The position numbers and the translations under genes were made by a program. This document shows positions 7,985 through 17,026 of a stretch of 20,968 nt of DNA, one piece after another. Under the pieces are notes generated by a model, which saw only the letters and a list, made by a program, of their open reading frames with translations, was not told the origin of the DNA and made no database searches. The DNA comes from Lachnospiraceae bacterium (GTDB lineage: Bacteria; Bacillota; Clostridia; Lachnospirales; Lachnospiraceae). The stretch spans positions 1 through 20,968 of the forward strand of contig JAILNW010000020.1 of the NCBI GenBank assembly GCA_024691145.1, given 5' to 3'. Position 1 is the stretch's first letter, and every line of letters begins with the position of its first letter.

Positions 7985-8455
7985 TTACCATCTGTAATGA
8001 GCAAATGCCTTATTAGCCTCAGCCATCTTATGCATATCTTCTTTTCTCTTAACAGCTGCACCTGTATTGTTAGCTGCATCAAGAATCTCATTAGCAAGTC
8101 TTTCCTTCATAGTCTTCTCGCCTCTTTTACGAGAGAACATAGTTAACCAACGAAGTGCTAAAGCCTGTCTTCTATCTGGTCTAACCTCGATAGGTACCTG
8201 ATATGTTGCACCACCGATACGTCTAGCCTTTACTTCAAGAACTGGCATTACGTTGTTCATAGCATCTTCAAATACATCTAATGCTTCTCTTCCGCTCTTT
8301 TCAGCTACCTGCTCAAAAGCTCCGTATACGATTTTCTGTGCAACACCCTTCTTACCATCTAACATGATGTTGTTGATAAGCTTAGTAACAACTTTGTTGT
8401 TATATAAAGGGTCTGCTAATACATCTCTTTTCTGTATATGTCCTTTACGTGGCAC
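7985..8455 (-). CDS. rpsG: 30S ribosomal protein S7
   Basis: S7 nucleates assembly of the 16S rRNA 3' major domain (the 30S head) and lines the E-site exit. The 156-residue length is standard. It begins PRKGHIQKRDVLADPLYNNK, contains EVKARRIGGATYQVPIEVR and RWLTMFSRKRGEKTM, and ends AHYRW, all family-typical. The start is GTG at 8455 with AAGGAGG at 8464-8470, eight bases away; no ATG upstream is in a sensible position. It is the second gene of the str operon, 196 bases after rpsL and 85 before fusA. In E. coli S7 represses its own operon by binding the rpsL-rpsG gap; whether it does so here is not known. Confidence 0.98.
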   Translation of the reverse strand: MPRKGHIQKRDVLADPLYNNKVVTKLINNIMLDGKKGVAQKIVYGAFEQVAEKSGREALDVFEDAMNNVMPVLEVKARRIGGATYQVPIEVRPDRRQALALRWLTMFSRKRGEKTMKERLANEILDAANNTGAAVKRKEDMHKMAEANKAFAHYRW

Positions 8456-8535
8456 GGTTCTTCCCTCCTTAATAAATTACCAGCTTTGTGGTTTTAATTA
8501 AATCATAGGTACTCACAATAATTTTCAACAACTGC

Positions 8536-8553
8536 ACACGCAGTCTGCTGTGT
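8536..8553 (-). promoter_or_regulatory. Hairpin in the long rpsL-rpsG intercistronic region
   Basis: ACAC-GCA (8536-8542) pairs with TGC-GTGT (8546-8553, one bulged base at 8549) around a three-base loop. An alternative pairing of ACACG (8536-8540) with CGTGT (8555-8559) is also possible. A perfect tandem repeat of AACCTGC lies at 8582-8595. The gap of 196 bases is large for an operon and holds no open frame of note. A role as an S7 target is only an analogy. Confidence 0.35.
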
Positions 8554-8651
8554 TCGTGTCTGATTAATTCTATCTATATTCAACCTGCAACCTGCAAGCT
8601 TTACACAATATCATCATCCGGCACTTTCTTAAAATTAGTTATGAACTTTTC

Positions 8652-9071
8652 CTATTTTGCATCTTTAGGTCTCTTAGCTCCGTACTTAGAGCGGGCCTGT
8701 CTTCTCTTAGCAACACCAGCTGTATCAAGTGTACCTCTTACGATATGGTATCTTGTACCTGGTAAATCTTTTACTCTTCCACCTCTTATAAGAACAACGC
8801 TGTGCTCCTGTAAGTTGTGACCTTCACCTGGAATGTAGCTTGTTACTTCGATTCCGTTAGAAAGACGAACTCTGGCGATCTTTCTAAGTGCTGAGTTAGG
8901 TTTCTTAGGTGTTGCAGTTCTAACTGCTGTACATACACCTCTCTTCTGTGGTGATGCAGTATCGTTAGTTTTCTTTCTTAAAGAGTTATAACTCTTCTGA
9001 AGTGCTGGAGAAGTTGATTTCTTCTCAACTGACTGTCTTCCCTTTTTAACTAATTGGTTAAAAGTAGGCAT
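8652..9071 (-). CDS. rpsL: 30S ribosomal protein S12
   Basis: S12 sits at the decoding centre and helps control fidelity. The protein is 139 residues, with the roughly 14-residue internal extension near the N-terminus that Firmicutes S12 has compared with the 124-residue E. coli protein. Core motifs are SPQKRGVCTAVRTATPKKPN, SALRKIARVRLSNGIEVT and GGRVKDLPGTRYHIVRG. The two lysines whose change gives streptomycin resistance (K57 in TPKKPNS and K101 in GGRVKDLPG) are wild type, so no S12-based resistance is expected. Start ATG 9071 has AGGAGG at 9081-9086, nine bases away; the stop is TAG. It is the first gene of the str operon, behind a consensus promoter and an 80-base leader with two hairpins. 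Confidence 0.99.
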   Translation of the reverse strand: MPTFNQLVKKGRQSVEKKSTSPALQKSYNSLRKKTNDTASPQKRGVCTAVRTATPKKPNSALRKIARVRLSNGIEVTSYIPGEGHNLQEHSVVLIRGGRVKDLPGTRYHIVRGTLDTAGVAKRRQARSKYGAKRPKDAK

Positions 9072-9109
9072 TATTTTTCACCTCCTGAAAATGATATTAT
9101 GTGGTTGCA

Positions 9110-9152
9110 TTCTTATCTTCATGCATAAGAACAAAAGTGTATAATCATACAC
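9110..9152 (-). promoter_or_regulatory. Two tandem hairpins in the rpsL (str operon) leader
   Basis: Hairpin 1: GTGTAT (9137-9142) with ATACAC (9147-9152), loop of four, starting at the predicted 5' end of the transcript. Hairpin 2: TTCTTAT (9110-9116) with ATAAGAA (9125-9131), loop of eight. Both stems are perfect. Neither is followed by a T-run. They may protect the mRNA 5' end or bind a regulator. Confidence 0.5.
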
Positions 9153-9159
9153 AATGATA

Positions 9160-9189
9160 ATTATATTACAACTATAGTGGTTTTGTCAA
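9160..9189 (-). promoter_or_regulatory. Sigma-A promoter of the str operon (rpsL)
   Basis: Minus strand TTGACA (9184-9189), an 18-base spacer, and TATAAT (9160-9165): both hexamers are perfect. It lies between the rpoC terminator and rpsL. The expected transcription start is near 9153. Confidence 0.93.
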
Positions 9190-9208
9190 CATGTTTTTTT
9201 TTGAGAAC

Positions 9209-9240
9209 AAAAGGCAAGGTATATTTCAACCTTGCCTTTT
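9209..9240 (-). terminator. Intrinsic terminator of rpoBC
   Basis: A perfect 12-bp stem (AAAAGGCAAGGT, 9209-9220, with 9229-9240) around an eight-base loop. Read on the minus strand it ends in CCTTGCCTTTT, then GTTCTC, and starts 18 bases after the rpoC stop. The T-run is formed mainly by the stem end, so efficiency may be moderate. It separates rpoBC from the str promoter. Confidence 0.85.
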
Positions 9241-9257
9241 ATAAGTAATAAATACTT

Positions 9258-12200
9258 TTATTCTTCTGTTTCGTCCTCAGAGTTATCTTCTTCGAATTCT
9301 TCTTCTTCGACTTCCTCTTCGAATTCTAATTCTTCATCAAGTTCTACGTCTAATTCGTCAAATCCTAACTCTTCATCCTGATCCCCCTCAGCTGGAATCA
9401 CAGGAGCTGGCCTTCCATTATTCTTAGCCTGCTCAGCCTGTTTTGCTTCTTCCTCAGCCTTAGCTGCTTCAGCTGCGGCTTTCTCCTGAGCTGCCATCTC
9501 ATCACTGTCAAGCTTAACTGAACGATATCTCTTCATACCTGTACCAGCTGGTATAAGCTTACCAATGATAACATTTTCCTTAAGACCGATAAGTGGATCA
9601 ACCTTACCTCTTATAGCTGCTTCAGTAAGAACCTTAGTAGTTTCCTGGAATGATGCAGCTGAAAGGAATGAATTAGTTGCAAGAGATGCCTTAGTTATAC
9701 CAAGCATAACCTGAGTTCCCTTAGCAGGCTCAAGTCCCTCATTAACAAGTCTCTCGTTCTCTTCCTCAAAGTCAAGAAGATCAACTAATGTTCCTGGAAG
9801 ATTCTCTGTATCTCCGCTTTCTTCAATCTTAACTTTCTTAAGCATCTGTCTAACGATTATCTCAACGTGCTTATCATTAATCTCAACACCTTGTAAACGG
9901 TAAACGCGCTGTACTTCACGAATCATGTAATCCTGAACTGCACGAACACCCTTAATCTTAAGAATATCGTTAGGGTTAACACTACCTTCTGTTAACTCGT
10001 CACCAGCTTCAATAGTCTGGCCTTCAAATACTTTTATTCTTGAACCATAAGGAATAAGATAAGCTTTGCTTTCTCCTGTCTCCTTATTAGTAATAATTGC
10101 TTCTCTCTTCTTCTTAGTATCACTAAGAGATACAACACCACCGAATTCTGATATAATAGCAAGACCCTTTGGCTTTCTTGCTTCAAAAAGCTCCTCAACA
10201 CGAGGAAGACCTTGTGTAATATCATCACCGGCAACACCTCCGGTATGGAAAGTACGCATTGTAAGCTGTGTACCTGGCTCACCGATTGACTGTGCTGCTA
10301 TAATACCTACAGCCTCACCAACCTGAACAGCTTCACCTGTAGCCATGTTTGCACCATAACACTTAGCGCAAACACCAATATGTGACTTACAAGTAAGAAG
10401 TGTTCTAATCTTAATCTTAGCATCGTTACCAGCATCGATTATATCTTTCTTAGCACATATTCTTGCTGCTCTCTTAGGAGTAATCATATGATTTGCTTTT
10501 ACAATCATATCTCCATTATCATCATAGATAGTTTCACATGAATATCTTCCTGTAATTCTATCCTGTAATGACTCAATTACTTCCTTACCATCTGCAAATG
10601 CCTTAACCCACATACCTGGTTTATCTTCTCTTGCCTTATCAGGACAACAGTCAACCTCTCTGATGATAAGATCCTGTGAAACGTCAACAAGACGTCTTGT
10701 AAGGTATCCTGAATCGGCTGTTCTGAGGGCAGTATCTGAAAGTCCCTTTCTGGCACCATGTGCAGAGATAAAGTACTCGAGAACGTCAAGTCCCTCTCTA
10801 AAGTTTGACTTAATAGGGAGTTCGATTGTACGTCCTGATGTATCCGCCATAAGTCCACGCATACCAGCAAGCTGTTTAATCTGCTTGTCAGAACCACGGG
10901 CTCCGGAATCGGCCATCATGTAAATGTTATTGTATTTATCAAGTCCGCCAAGAAGAGCTTTTGTAATCTCCTGATCGGCTTCATTCCAAGTCTCAATAAC
11001 CGCCTTATATCTTTCTTCGTCAGTCATAAGACCACGACGATAGTTTCTTGATATTCTTTCAACAGTAGCTTCAGCTTCGCTAATAAGGTCTTTCTTAGCT
11101 GCTGGAACTGTCATGTCGGAAATTGAAACTGTTATGGCACTTCTTGTAGAAAACTTATATCCTAATGCTTTAATTGCATCAAGAGTTTCAGCTGTCTTAG
11201 TTGCACCATGTGTATTGATACACTTTTCAAGTATCTTCTTTAACTGTTTTCTTCCTACAAGGAAGTCAACTTCAAGATCAAGTTCATTCTCTGGGTTTGT
11301 TCTGTCAACAAAACCTAAATCCTGGCTTATAATCTCATTAAATATAAATCTTCCTAAAGTAGACTCAATAACTTTAGTCTTAATTACTTCACCTGTTTCA
11401 GGATCCTTCTTTGAAACCCTTACTTTAATCTTTGCATGTAAAGTAACTTCACCATTCTCATAAGCAAGAAGTGCTTCATTAACACTCTTGAAGAACTTGT
11501 TCTCACCTAAATCTCCATCTTTCTGAAGAGTAAGATAGTAAATACCAAGTACCATATCCTGTGAAGGAACAGCAACAGGACCACCATCTGAAGGTTTTAA
11601 CAGGTTGTTAGGCGAAAGTAATAAGAATCTACATTCTGCCTGAGCTTCAACTGACAATGGAAGGTGAACCGCCATCTGGTCACCATCGAAATCGGCGTTG
11701 AATGCTGTACAAACAAGTGGATGAAGCTTAATAGCCTTACCTTCAACAAGTATTGGCTCGAATGCCTGAATACCAAGTCTGTGAAGAGTAGGGGCACGGT
11801 TTAACATAACTGGGTGCTCTTTAATAACCTCTTCAAGTACATCCCATACCTCAGACTGAAGTCTTTCAACCATTCTCTTTGCTGCTTTAATGTTGTGAGC
11901 TGAACCTCTTGCAACAAGCTCTTTCATTACAAATGGTTTGAAAAGCTCTATTGCCATCTCTTTAGGCAAACCACACTGATATATCTTAAGTTCAGGACCT
12001 ACAACGATAACTGAACGTCCTGAGTAGTCAACACGCTTACCAAGCAAGTTCTGACGGAAACGTCCCTGCTTACCTTTTAACATATCTGATAAAGACTTAA
12101 GTGCTCTGTTACCAGGTCCAGTAACAGGCCTTCCTCTACGTCCATTATCTATAAGAGCATCTACAGCTTCCTGTAACATTCTCTTCTCATTACGAACGAT

Positions 12201-13061
12201 AATATCAGGAGCTCCAAGTTCAAGAAGTCTCTTAAGACGATTATTACGGTTAATAATTCTTCTGTATAAATCGTTCATATCTGAAGTTGCAAAACGTCCA
12301 CCATCAAGCTGAACCATAGGTCTGATATCTGGTGGTATTACAGGAATAACAGTCATTATCATCCACTCTGGTTTGTTGCCTGATTCTCTGAATGCTTCAA
12401 CAACCTCAAGTCTCTTGATAATTCTTGCTCTCTTCTGTCCTGTAGATTCCTTAAGACTTCTCTTAAGTTCTTCAGACTCTGTTTCGAGATCAATTTCCTG
12501 TAATAACTTCTGTATAGCCTCAGCACCCATACCTACTTTAAAGCTCTGATAACCATACTTTTCAACAGCATCATTATATTCTTTTTCAGTTAAAATCTGT
12601 TTATACTGCAAATCAGTTGTTCCTGCATCAAGTACTATAAATGAAGCAAAGTACAATACTTTCTCCAATACTCTTGGTGAAATATCAAGGATAAGTCCCA
12701 TACGGCTAGGTATTCCTTTGAAATACCATATATGAGAAACTGGTGCAGCAAGTTCGATGTGACCCATTCTCTCACGTCTTACGCTTGCTTTAGTAACTTC
12801 AACACCACATCTGTCACATACTATGCCTTTATATCTTATCTTTTTATATTTACCACAGTAGCATTCCCAATCCTTACTAGGTCCGAATATCTTCTCACAG
12901 AATAATCCGTCCTTTTCAGGCTTCAATGTTCTATAGTTAATAGTTTCAGGTTTCTTAACTTCACCTCTTGACCATTCTCTGATCTTTTCAGGTGAAGCAA
13001 GCCCTATCTTAATTGCATCATATCTAATTTCCTGAGCATTTGCATTAACCACTTCTGACAT
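9258..13061 (-). CDS. rpoC: DNA-directed RNA polymerase subunit beta'
   Basis: Catalytic beta' subunit, 1267 residues. The N-terminal zinc site is CYCGKYKKIRYKGIVCDRCG (C67, C69, C82, C85). The rudder/lid region and RQNLLGKRVDYSGRS (336-350) follow, then the active-site triad NADFDGD (455-461), which binds the catalytic magnesium. A second zinc site (CCPDKAR ... CKSHIGVCAKC) and the bridge-helix/trigger-loop motif SIGEPGTQLTMRTFHTGG come later. There is no large proteobacterial trigger-loop insertion. The conserved part ends near KRYRSVKLDSDE; beyond that is a roughly 85-residue tail, first A/E/K-rich and helical, then with 27 acidic residues in the last 42. ATG 13061 lies 22 bases after rpoB. 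Its AAAGGAG site can fold with CCTTT into a five-bp hairpin (13064-13077). Confidence 0.99.
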   Translation of the reverse strand: MSEVVNANAQEIRYDAIKIGLASPEKIREWSRGEVKKPETINYRTLKPEKDGLFCEKIFGPSKDWECYCGKYKKIRYKGIVCDRCGVEVTKASVRRERMGHIELAAPVSHIWYFKGIPSRMGLILDISPRVLEKVLYFASFIVLDAGTTDLQYKQILTEKEYNDAVEKYGYQSFKVGMGAEAIQKLLQEIDLETESEELKRSLKESTGQKRARIIKRLEVVEAFRESGNKPEWMIMTVIPVIPPDIRPMVQLDGGRFATSDMNDLYRRIINRNNRLKRLLELGAPDIIVRNEKRMLQEAVDALIDNGRRGRPVTGPGNRALKSLSDMLKGKQGRFRQNLLGKRVDYSGRSVIVVGPELKIYQCGLPKEMAIELFKPFVMKELVARGSAHNIKAAKRMVERLQSEVWDVLEEVIKEHPVMLNRAPTLHRLGIQAFEPILVEGKAIKLHPLVCTAFNADFDGDQMAVHLPLSVEAQAECRFLLLSPNNLLKPSDGGPVAVPSQDMVLGIYYLTLQKDGDLGENKFFKSVNEALLAYENGEVTLHAKIKVRVSKKDPETGEVIKTKVIESTLGRFIFNEIISQDLGFVDRTNPENELDLEVDFLVGRKQLKKILEKCINTHGATKTAETLDAIKALGYKFSTRSAITVSISDMTVPAAKKDLISEAEATVERISRNYRRGLMTDEERYKAVIETWNEADQEITKALLGGLDKYNNIYMMADSGARGSDKQIKQLAGMRGLMADTSGRTIELPIKSNFREGLDVLEYFISAHGARKGLSDTALRTADSGYLTRRLVDVSQDLIIREVDCCPDKAREDKPGMWVKAFADGKEVIESLQDRITGRYSCETIYDDNGDMIVKANHMITPKRAARICAKKDIIDAGNDAKIKIRTLLTCKSHIGVCAKCYGANMATGEAVQVGEAVGIIAAQSIGEPGTQLTMRTFHTGGVAGDDITQGLPRVEELFEARKPKGLAIISEFGGVVSLSDTKKKREAIITNKETGESKAYLIPYGSRIKVFEGQTIEAGDELTEGSVNPNDILKIKGVRAVQDYMIREVQRVYRLQGVEINDKHVEIIVRQMLKKVKIEESGDTENLPGTLVDLLDFEEENERLVNEGLEPAKGTQVMLGITKASLATNSFLSAASFQETTKVLTEAAIRGKVDPLIGLKENVIIGKLIPAGTGMKRYRSVKLDSDEMAAQEKAAAEAAKAEEEAKQAEQAKNNGRPAPVIPAEGDQDEELGFDELDVELDEELEFEEEVEEEEFEEDNSEDETEE

Positions 13062-13083
13062 TTAAAGGTGCTCCTTTCGTTAA

Positions 13084-16000
13084 TTATTCTTCAAAATCAT
13101 CATTGTCGAAAAACTCATCATTATCATCTGACTCAAAATCATCATCGTCGAACACATCATCTAATTCATCACCGTCATCCTCTGACTGTAAGAAATCAAG
13201 ATCTGGTTCTCCATCTGCAGATGTTGGACTAAATCCAGCACTTGCAAGTTCCTTTGAATCATTTTCAGATGCTATAAAATTGGCACCTTCGATTAATGGT
13301 GCGATGTCCTCATCGCCGTAGTCTATTGATTCAGCCATCTGTACTTCATTACCATCTTCATCAAGAACAGTAACATCTAATGCAAGTGACTGTAATTCTT
13401 TTAATAATACCTTGAAAGATTCTGGTATACCAGGCTCTGCGATATTATCACCTTTGATAATTGCTTCGTATGTTCTAACACGACCAACAACATCATCGGA
13501 TTTAACAGTAAGTATCTCCTGAAGAGTGTAAGCTGCACCATATGCTTCAAGAGCCCAAACTTCCATCTCACCAAATCTCTGTCCACCGAACTGAGCTTTA
13601 CCACCAAGTGGCTGCTGAGTTACAAGTGAGTAAGGACCAGTTGAACGAGCATGGATCTTATCATCAACAAGGTGGTGGAGTTTCAGGTAGTGCATGAATC
13701 CGATTGTAACTCGGCCATCAAAATACTCACCTGTTCTACCATCACGAAGTCTTACCTTACCGTCTCTTTCAATAGGAACGCCTTTCCATTCCTCTCTGTA
13801 AGCTTTATTTTCATCAAGATACTTCATAACGTCTTCGTTAAGAATATCTTTGTATTTCTCATAAAATTCATCCCACTCTGTATTAACATAATCATTAGCA
13901 AGTTCAAGAGTATCCTGGATATCAACCTCATTAGCTCCATCAAATACTGGAGTTGATACTTTGAATCCTAAAACTTTAGCTGCAAGGCTAAGGTGGATTT
14001 CAAGCACCTGTCCAATGTTCATACGTGAAGGAACGCCGAGAGGGTTAAGTACGATATCAAGAGGACGTCCATTTGGAAGGAATGGCATATCTTCAACAGG
14101 TAATACTCTTGAAACAACACCCTTGTTACCATGACGGCCGGCCATCTTATCTCCAACCTGAATCTTTCTCTTCTGAGCTATATAAACTCTTACAGATTCA
14201 TTAACTCCAGGAGGAAGTTCGTCACCATTCTCTCTTGTAAATACTTTTGCATCAACTATAATACCAAATTCACCATGAGGTACTCTGAGTGATGTATCTC
14301 TTACTTCTCTTGCCTTCTCACCAAAGATTGCTCTAAGAAGTCTCTCTTCTGCAGTAAGTTCTGTCTCTCCCTTAGGAGTAACCTTACCAACAAGAATATC
14401 TCCTGCTCTTACTTCAGCACCAATTCTTATGATACCTCTTTCATCAAGATCCTTAAGAGCATCATCACCAACACCTGGTACATCTCTTGTAATTTCTTCT
14501 GGTCCAAGCTTTGTATCTCTTGCTTCTGCTTCGTATTCTTCAATATGTACAGAAGTATATACGTCTTCTTTTACAAGTCTTTCACTTAAAAGAACCGCAT
14601 CCTCGTAGTTATAACCTTCCCAAGTCATGAAACCTATAAGAGGATTCTTACCAAGAGCAAGTTCTCCCTGATAAGTAGAAGCTCCATCAGCAATAACCTC
14701 ACCAGCTTCAACGTGCTGTCCCTTAAATACTATAGGTCTCTGGTTAAGGCAAGTACCCTGGTTACTTCTTGCAAACTTTAATATCTTATATGTTGTCTTA
14801 GTTCCATCATCATTCTTAATAATTATTTCAGTTGATGAAGACTTATCAACAGTTCCTGCCTTCTTAGCAACAACACAGTTACCTGAGTCAACTGCTGCTT
14901 TAAGTTCCATGCCTGTTCCTACTACAGGTGAATCTGTAATAAGAAGTGGTACCGCCTGACGCTGCATGTTGGAACCCATAAGGGCACGGTTGGCATCATC
15001 GTTCTGAAGGAATGGTATCATAGCTGTTGCTATAGAGAATACCATCTTAGGAGAAACGTCCATCAAGTCAATCTTAGACTTTGCAAACTCGGAAGTTTCT
15101 TCTCTGTATCTACCTGAAATATTATTCTTTATAAAATATCCATTCTCATCGATAGGTTCGTTGGCCTGTGCAACATAGAACTTATCTTCTTCATCAGCTG
15201 TAAGATATACAACTTCATCTGTAACCCTAGGATTCTCAGGGTCAGACTTATCAACCTTTCTATAAGGTGCCTCTATAAATCCGTACTCATTAATCTTAGC
15301 ATATGATGCTAAAGAGTTAATAAGACCGATGTTAGGACCTTCAGGAGTCTCGATAGGACACATTCTTCCATAGTGAGAATAGTGAACGTCACGAACCTCG
15401 AATCCGGCTCTGTCTCTTGACAAACCACCAGGTCCAAGTGCTGATAAACGTCTCTTATGAGTAAGCTCACTAAGAGGGTTGTTCTGATCCATGAACTGTG
15501 ACAACTGTGAACTTCCGAAGAATTCCTTAACAGCTGCAGTTACAGGCTTTATATTAATCAATGACTGAGGTGATATACCATCTATATCCTGAGTACCCAT
15601 TCTTTCACGAACAACTCTCTCCATTCTTGAAAGACCAATTCTGTACTGGTTCTGTAATAACTCACCAACAGCTCTTATTCTTCTGTTACCAAGATGATCG
15701 ATATCATCGCTGTTACCTATTCTTGCATCTCTGCTGTTAATATGATTATATTCAAGATGCATGTTATAGTTAATAGATGCAAATATATCATCCTTTGTTA
15801 TATGCTTAGGAATAAGCTCATTAATATTTCTCTTAATGGCCTCCTTTATATCATCAATGTCACTGTACTCATCAAGTATGCTCTTAAGAGCTGGATAATA
15901 AACATCCTCAGTTACACCAACTTCAGCTTTATCTATATCAACAAATGCATTAAGATCAACCATCATGTTAGAGATAACTCTTACATTACGCTGTTCTGTC

Positions 16001-16998
16001 TGCACAATTATATGCTCAACTGCGGCATTCTGTATAGCATTAGCAATCTCTTCTGTTATGATAGTGTCTGCTTCTGCAATAACCTCGCCTGTTTCTTCAT
16101 TAATAACATCTTCTGCAAGTGAAAAACCTACAACTCTGTTTCTTAATGCAAGTTTTTTATTAAACTTGTAACGTCCAACCTTAGCCAAATCATATCTTCT
16201 TACATCAAAAAACATGCCGTTAATAAGAAGTTCTGCACTATCTACTGATAATGGCTCTCCCGGACGTAACTTTTTGTACAACTCAAGTAAACCATCATGA
16301 TAATTCTCAGATGGGTCCTTTTTAAAACTTTCAAGGATTTTAGGTTCTTCGCCAAACTTATCTATAATCTCCTCATTAGTTCCAAGTCCTAATGCTCTAA
16401 GTAATACAGTGATAGGAACCTTACGGTTACGGTCAACACGTACATAGAACACACCATTAGAATCTGTTTCATACTCTAACCATGCACCTCTGTTAGGAAT
16501 AACTGTACATGAGAATAATTCTGTACCTATCTTATCATGAGCAATTCCATAATAGATACCTGGGGAACGAACAAGCTGACTAACGATAACACGCTCAGCA
16601 CCGTTAATTACAAATGTACCTGTCTCTGTCATAAGAGGCAGATCACCCATGAATATATCATGTTCGCTTATCTCATCATTACCCTTGTTATGCAGTCTGA
16701 CTTTTACTTTAAGTGGAGCAGCGTACGTTGCATCTCTTTCTTTACACTCTTCAATAGTATACTTAATATCATCTCTGCATAGTACAAAATCAACAAATTC
16801 CAGACTAAGATTATCACTATGGTCTGTAATTGGTGAAATATCCCTAAAAACTTCACTAAGTCCCTCATTAACGAACCAGTCATATGATTCTTTCTGAACT
16901 TCAATGAGATTTGGCATTTCGAGTACTTCTTTTTGTTTTGAGTAACTCATTCTAATACCGTTTCCAACTTGTATTGGACGAATTCTGTTTTTTACCAT
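13084..16998 (-). CDS. rpoB: DNA-directed RNA polymerase subunit beta
   Basis: Beta subunit, 1304 residues from ATG 16998. That start is chosen because the protein then begins MVKNRIRPIQVGNGIRMSYS, the family-typical opening, with AAGGAG at 17010-17015. The open frame extends 36 codons further, but those lie in the leader. The rifampicin region is wild type: GSSQLSQFMDQNNPLSELTH with D504, H514 and S519 (E. coli D516, H526, S531). Active-site motifs such as KMAGRHGNKGVVSR and QPLGGKAQFGGQRFGEMEVWALEA are present. The family normally ends soon after LKELQSLALDVTVL; here about 85 more residues follow, 25 of the last 43 being D or E. rpoC follows in the same transcript. No rplJ or rplL precedes it. 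Confidence 0.99.
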   Translation of the reverse strand: MVKNRIRPIQVGNGIRMSYSKQKEVLEMPNLIEVQKESYDWFVNEGLSEVFRDISPITDHSDNLSLEFVDFVLCRDDIKYTIEECKERDATYAAPLKVKVRLHNKGNDEISEHDIFMGDLPLMTETGTFVINGAERVIVSQLVRSPGIYYGIAHDKIGTELFSCTVIPNRGAWLEYETDSNGVFYVRVDRNRKVPITVLLRALGLGTNEEIIDKFGEEPKILESFKKDPSENYHDGLLELYKKLRPGEPLSVDSAELLINGMFFDVRRYDLAKVGRYKFNKKLALRNRVVGFSLAEDVINEETGEVIAEADTIITEEIANAIQNAAVEHIIVQTEQRNVRVISNMMVDLNAFVDIDKAEVGVTEDVYYPALKSILDEYSDIDDIKEAIKRNINELIPKHITKDDIFASINYNMHLEYNHINSRDARIGNSDDIDHLGNRRIRAVGELLQNQYRIGLSRMERVVRERMGTQDIDGISPQSLINIKPVTAAVKEFFGSSQLSQFMDQNNPLSELTHKRRLSALGPGGLSRDRAGFEVRDVHYSHYGRMCPIETPEGPNIGLINSLASYAKINEYGFIEAPYRKVDKSDPENPRVTDEVVYLTADEEDKFYVAQANEPIDENGYFIKNNISGRYREETSEFAKSKIDLMDVSPKMVFSIATAMIPFLQNDDANRALMGSNMQRQAVPLLITDSPVVGTGMELKAAVDSGNCVVAKKAGTVDKSSSTEIIIKNDDGTKTTYKILKFARSNQGTCLNQRPIVFKGQHVEAGEVIADGASTYQGELALGKNPLIGFMTWEGYNYEDAVLLSERLVKEDVYTSVHIEEYEAEARDTKLGPEEITRDVPGVGDDALKDLDERGIIRIGAEVRAGDILVGKVTPKGETELTAEERLLRAIFGEKAREVRDTSLRVPHGEFGIIVDAKVFTRENGDELPPGVNESVRVYIAQKRKIQVGDKMAGRHGNKGVVSRVLPVEDMPFLPNGRPLDIVLNPLGVPSRMNIGQVLEIHLSLAAKVLGFKVSTPVFDGANEVDIQDTLELANDYVNTEWDEFYEKYKDILNEDVMKYLDENKAYREEWKGVPIERDGKVRLRDGRTGEYFDGRVTIGFMHYLKLHHLVDDKIHARSTGPYSLVTQQPLGGKAQFGGQRFGEMEVWALEAYGAAYTLQEILTVKSDDVVGRVRTYEAIIKGDNIAEPGIPESFKVLLKELQSLALDVTVLDEDGNEVQMAESIDYGDEDIAPLIEGANFIASENDSKELASAGFSPTSADGEPDLDFLQSEDDGDELDDVFDDDDFESDDNDEFFDNDDFEE

Positions 16999-17026
16999 TT
17001 GCCATTTCACTCCTTGAATTATTTTA

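Noticed and set aside
13103..13200. Low-complexity Asp-codon repeats at the rpoB 3' end as a tandem-repeat element
   Set aside because: The GAT/GAC-rich stretch is explained by the acidic protein tail. No exact repeat unit of regular length was seen.
15694..16122. Plus-strand frame of 142 codons inside rpoB
   Set aside because: It is antisense to conserved beta-subunit sequence, has no recognisable domain, and its Ile/Asn/Cys-rich composition is that of a frame shadow.
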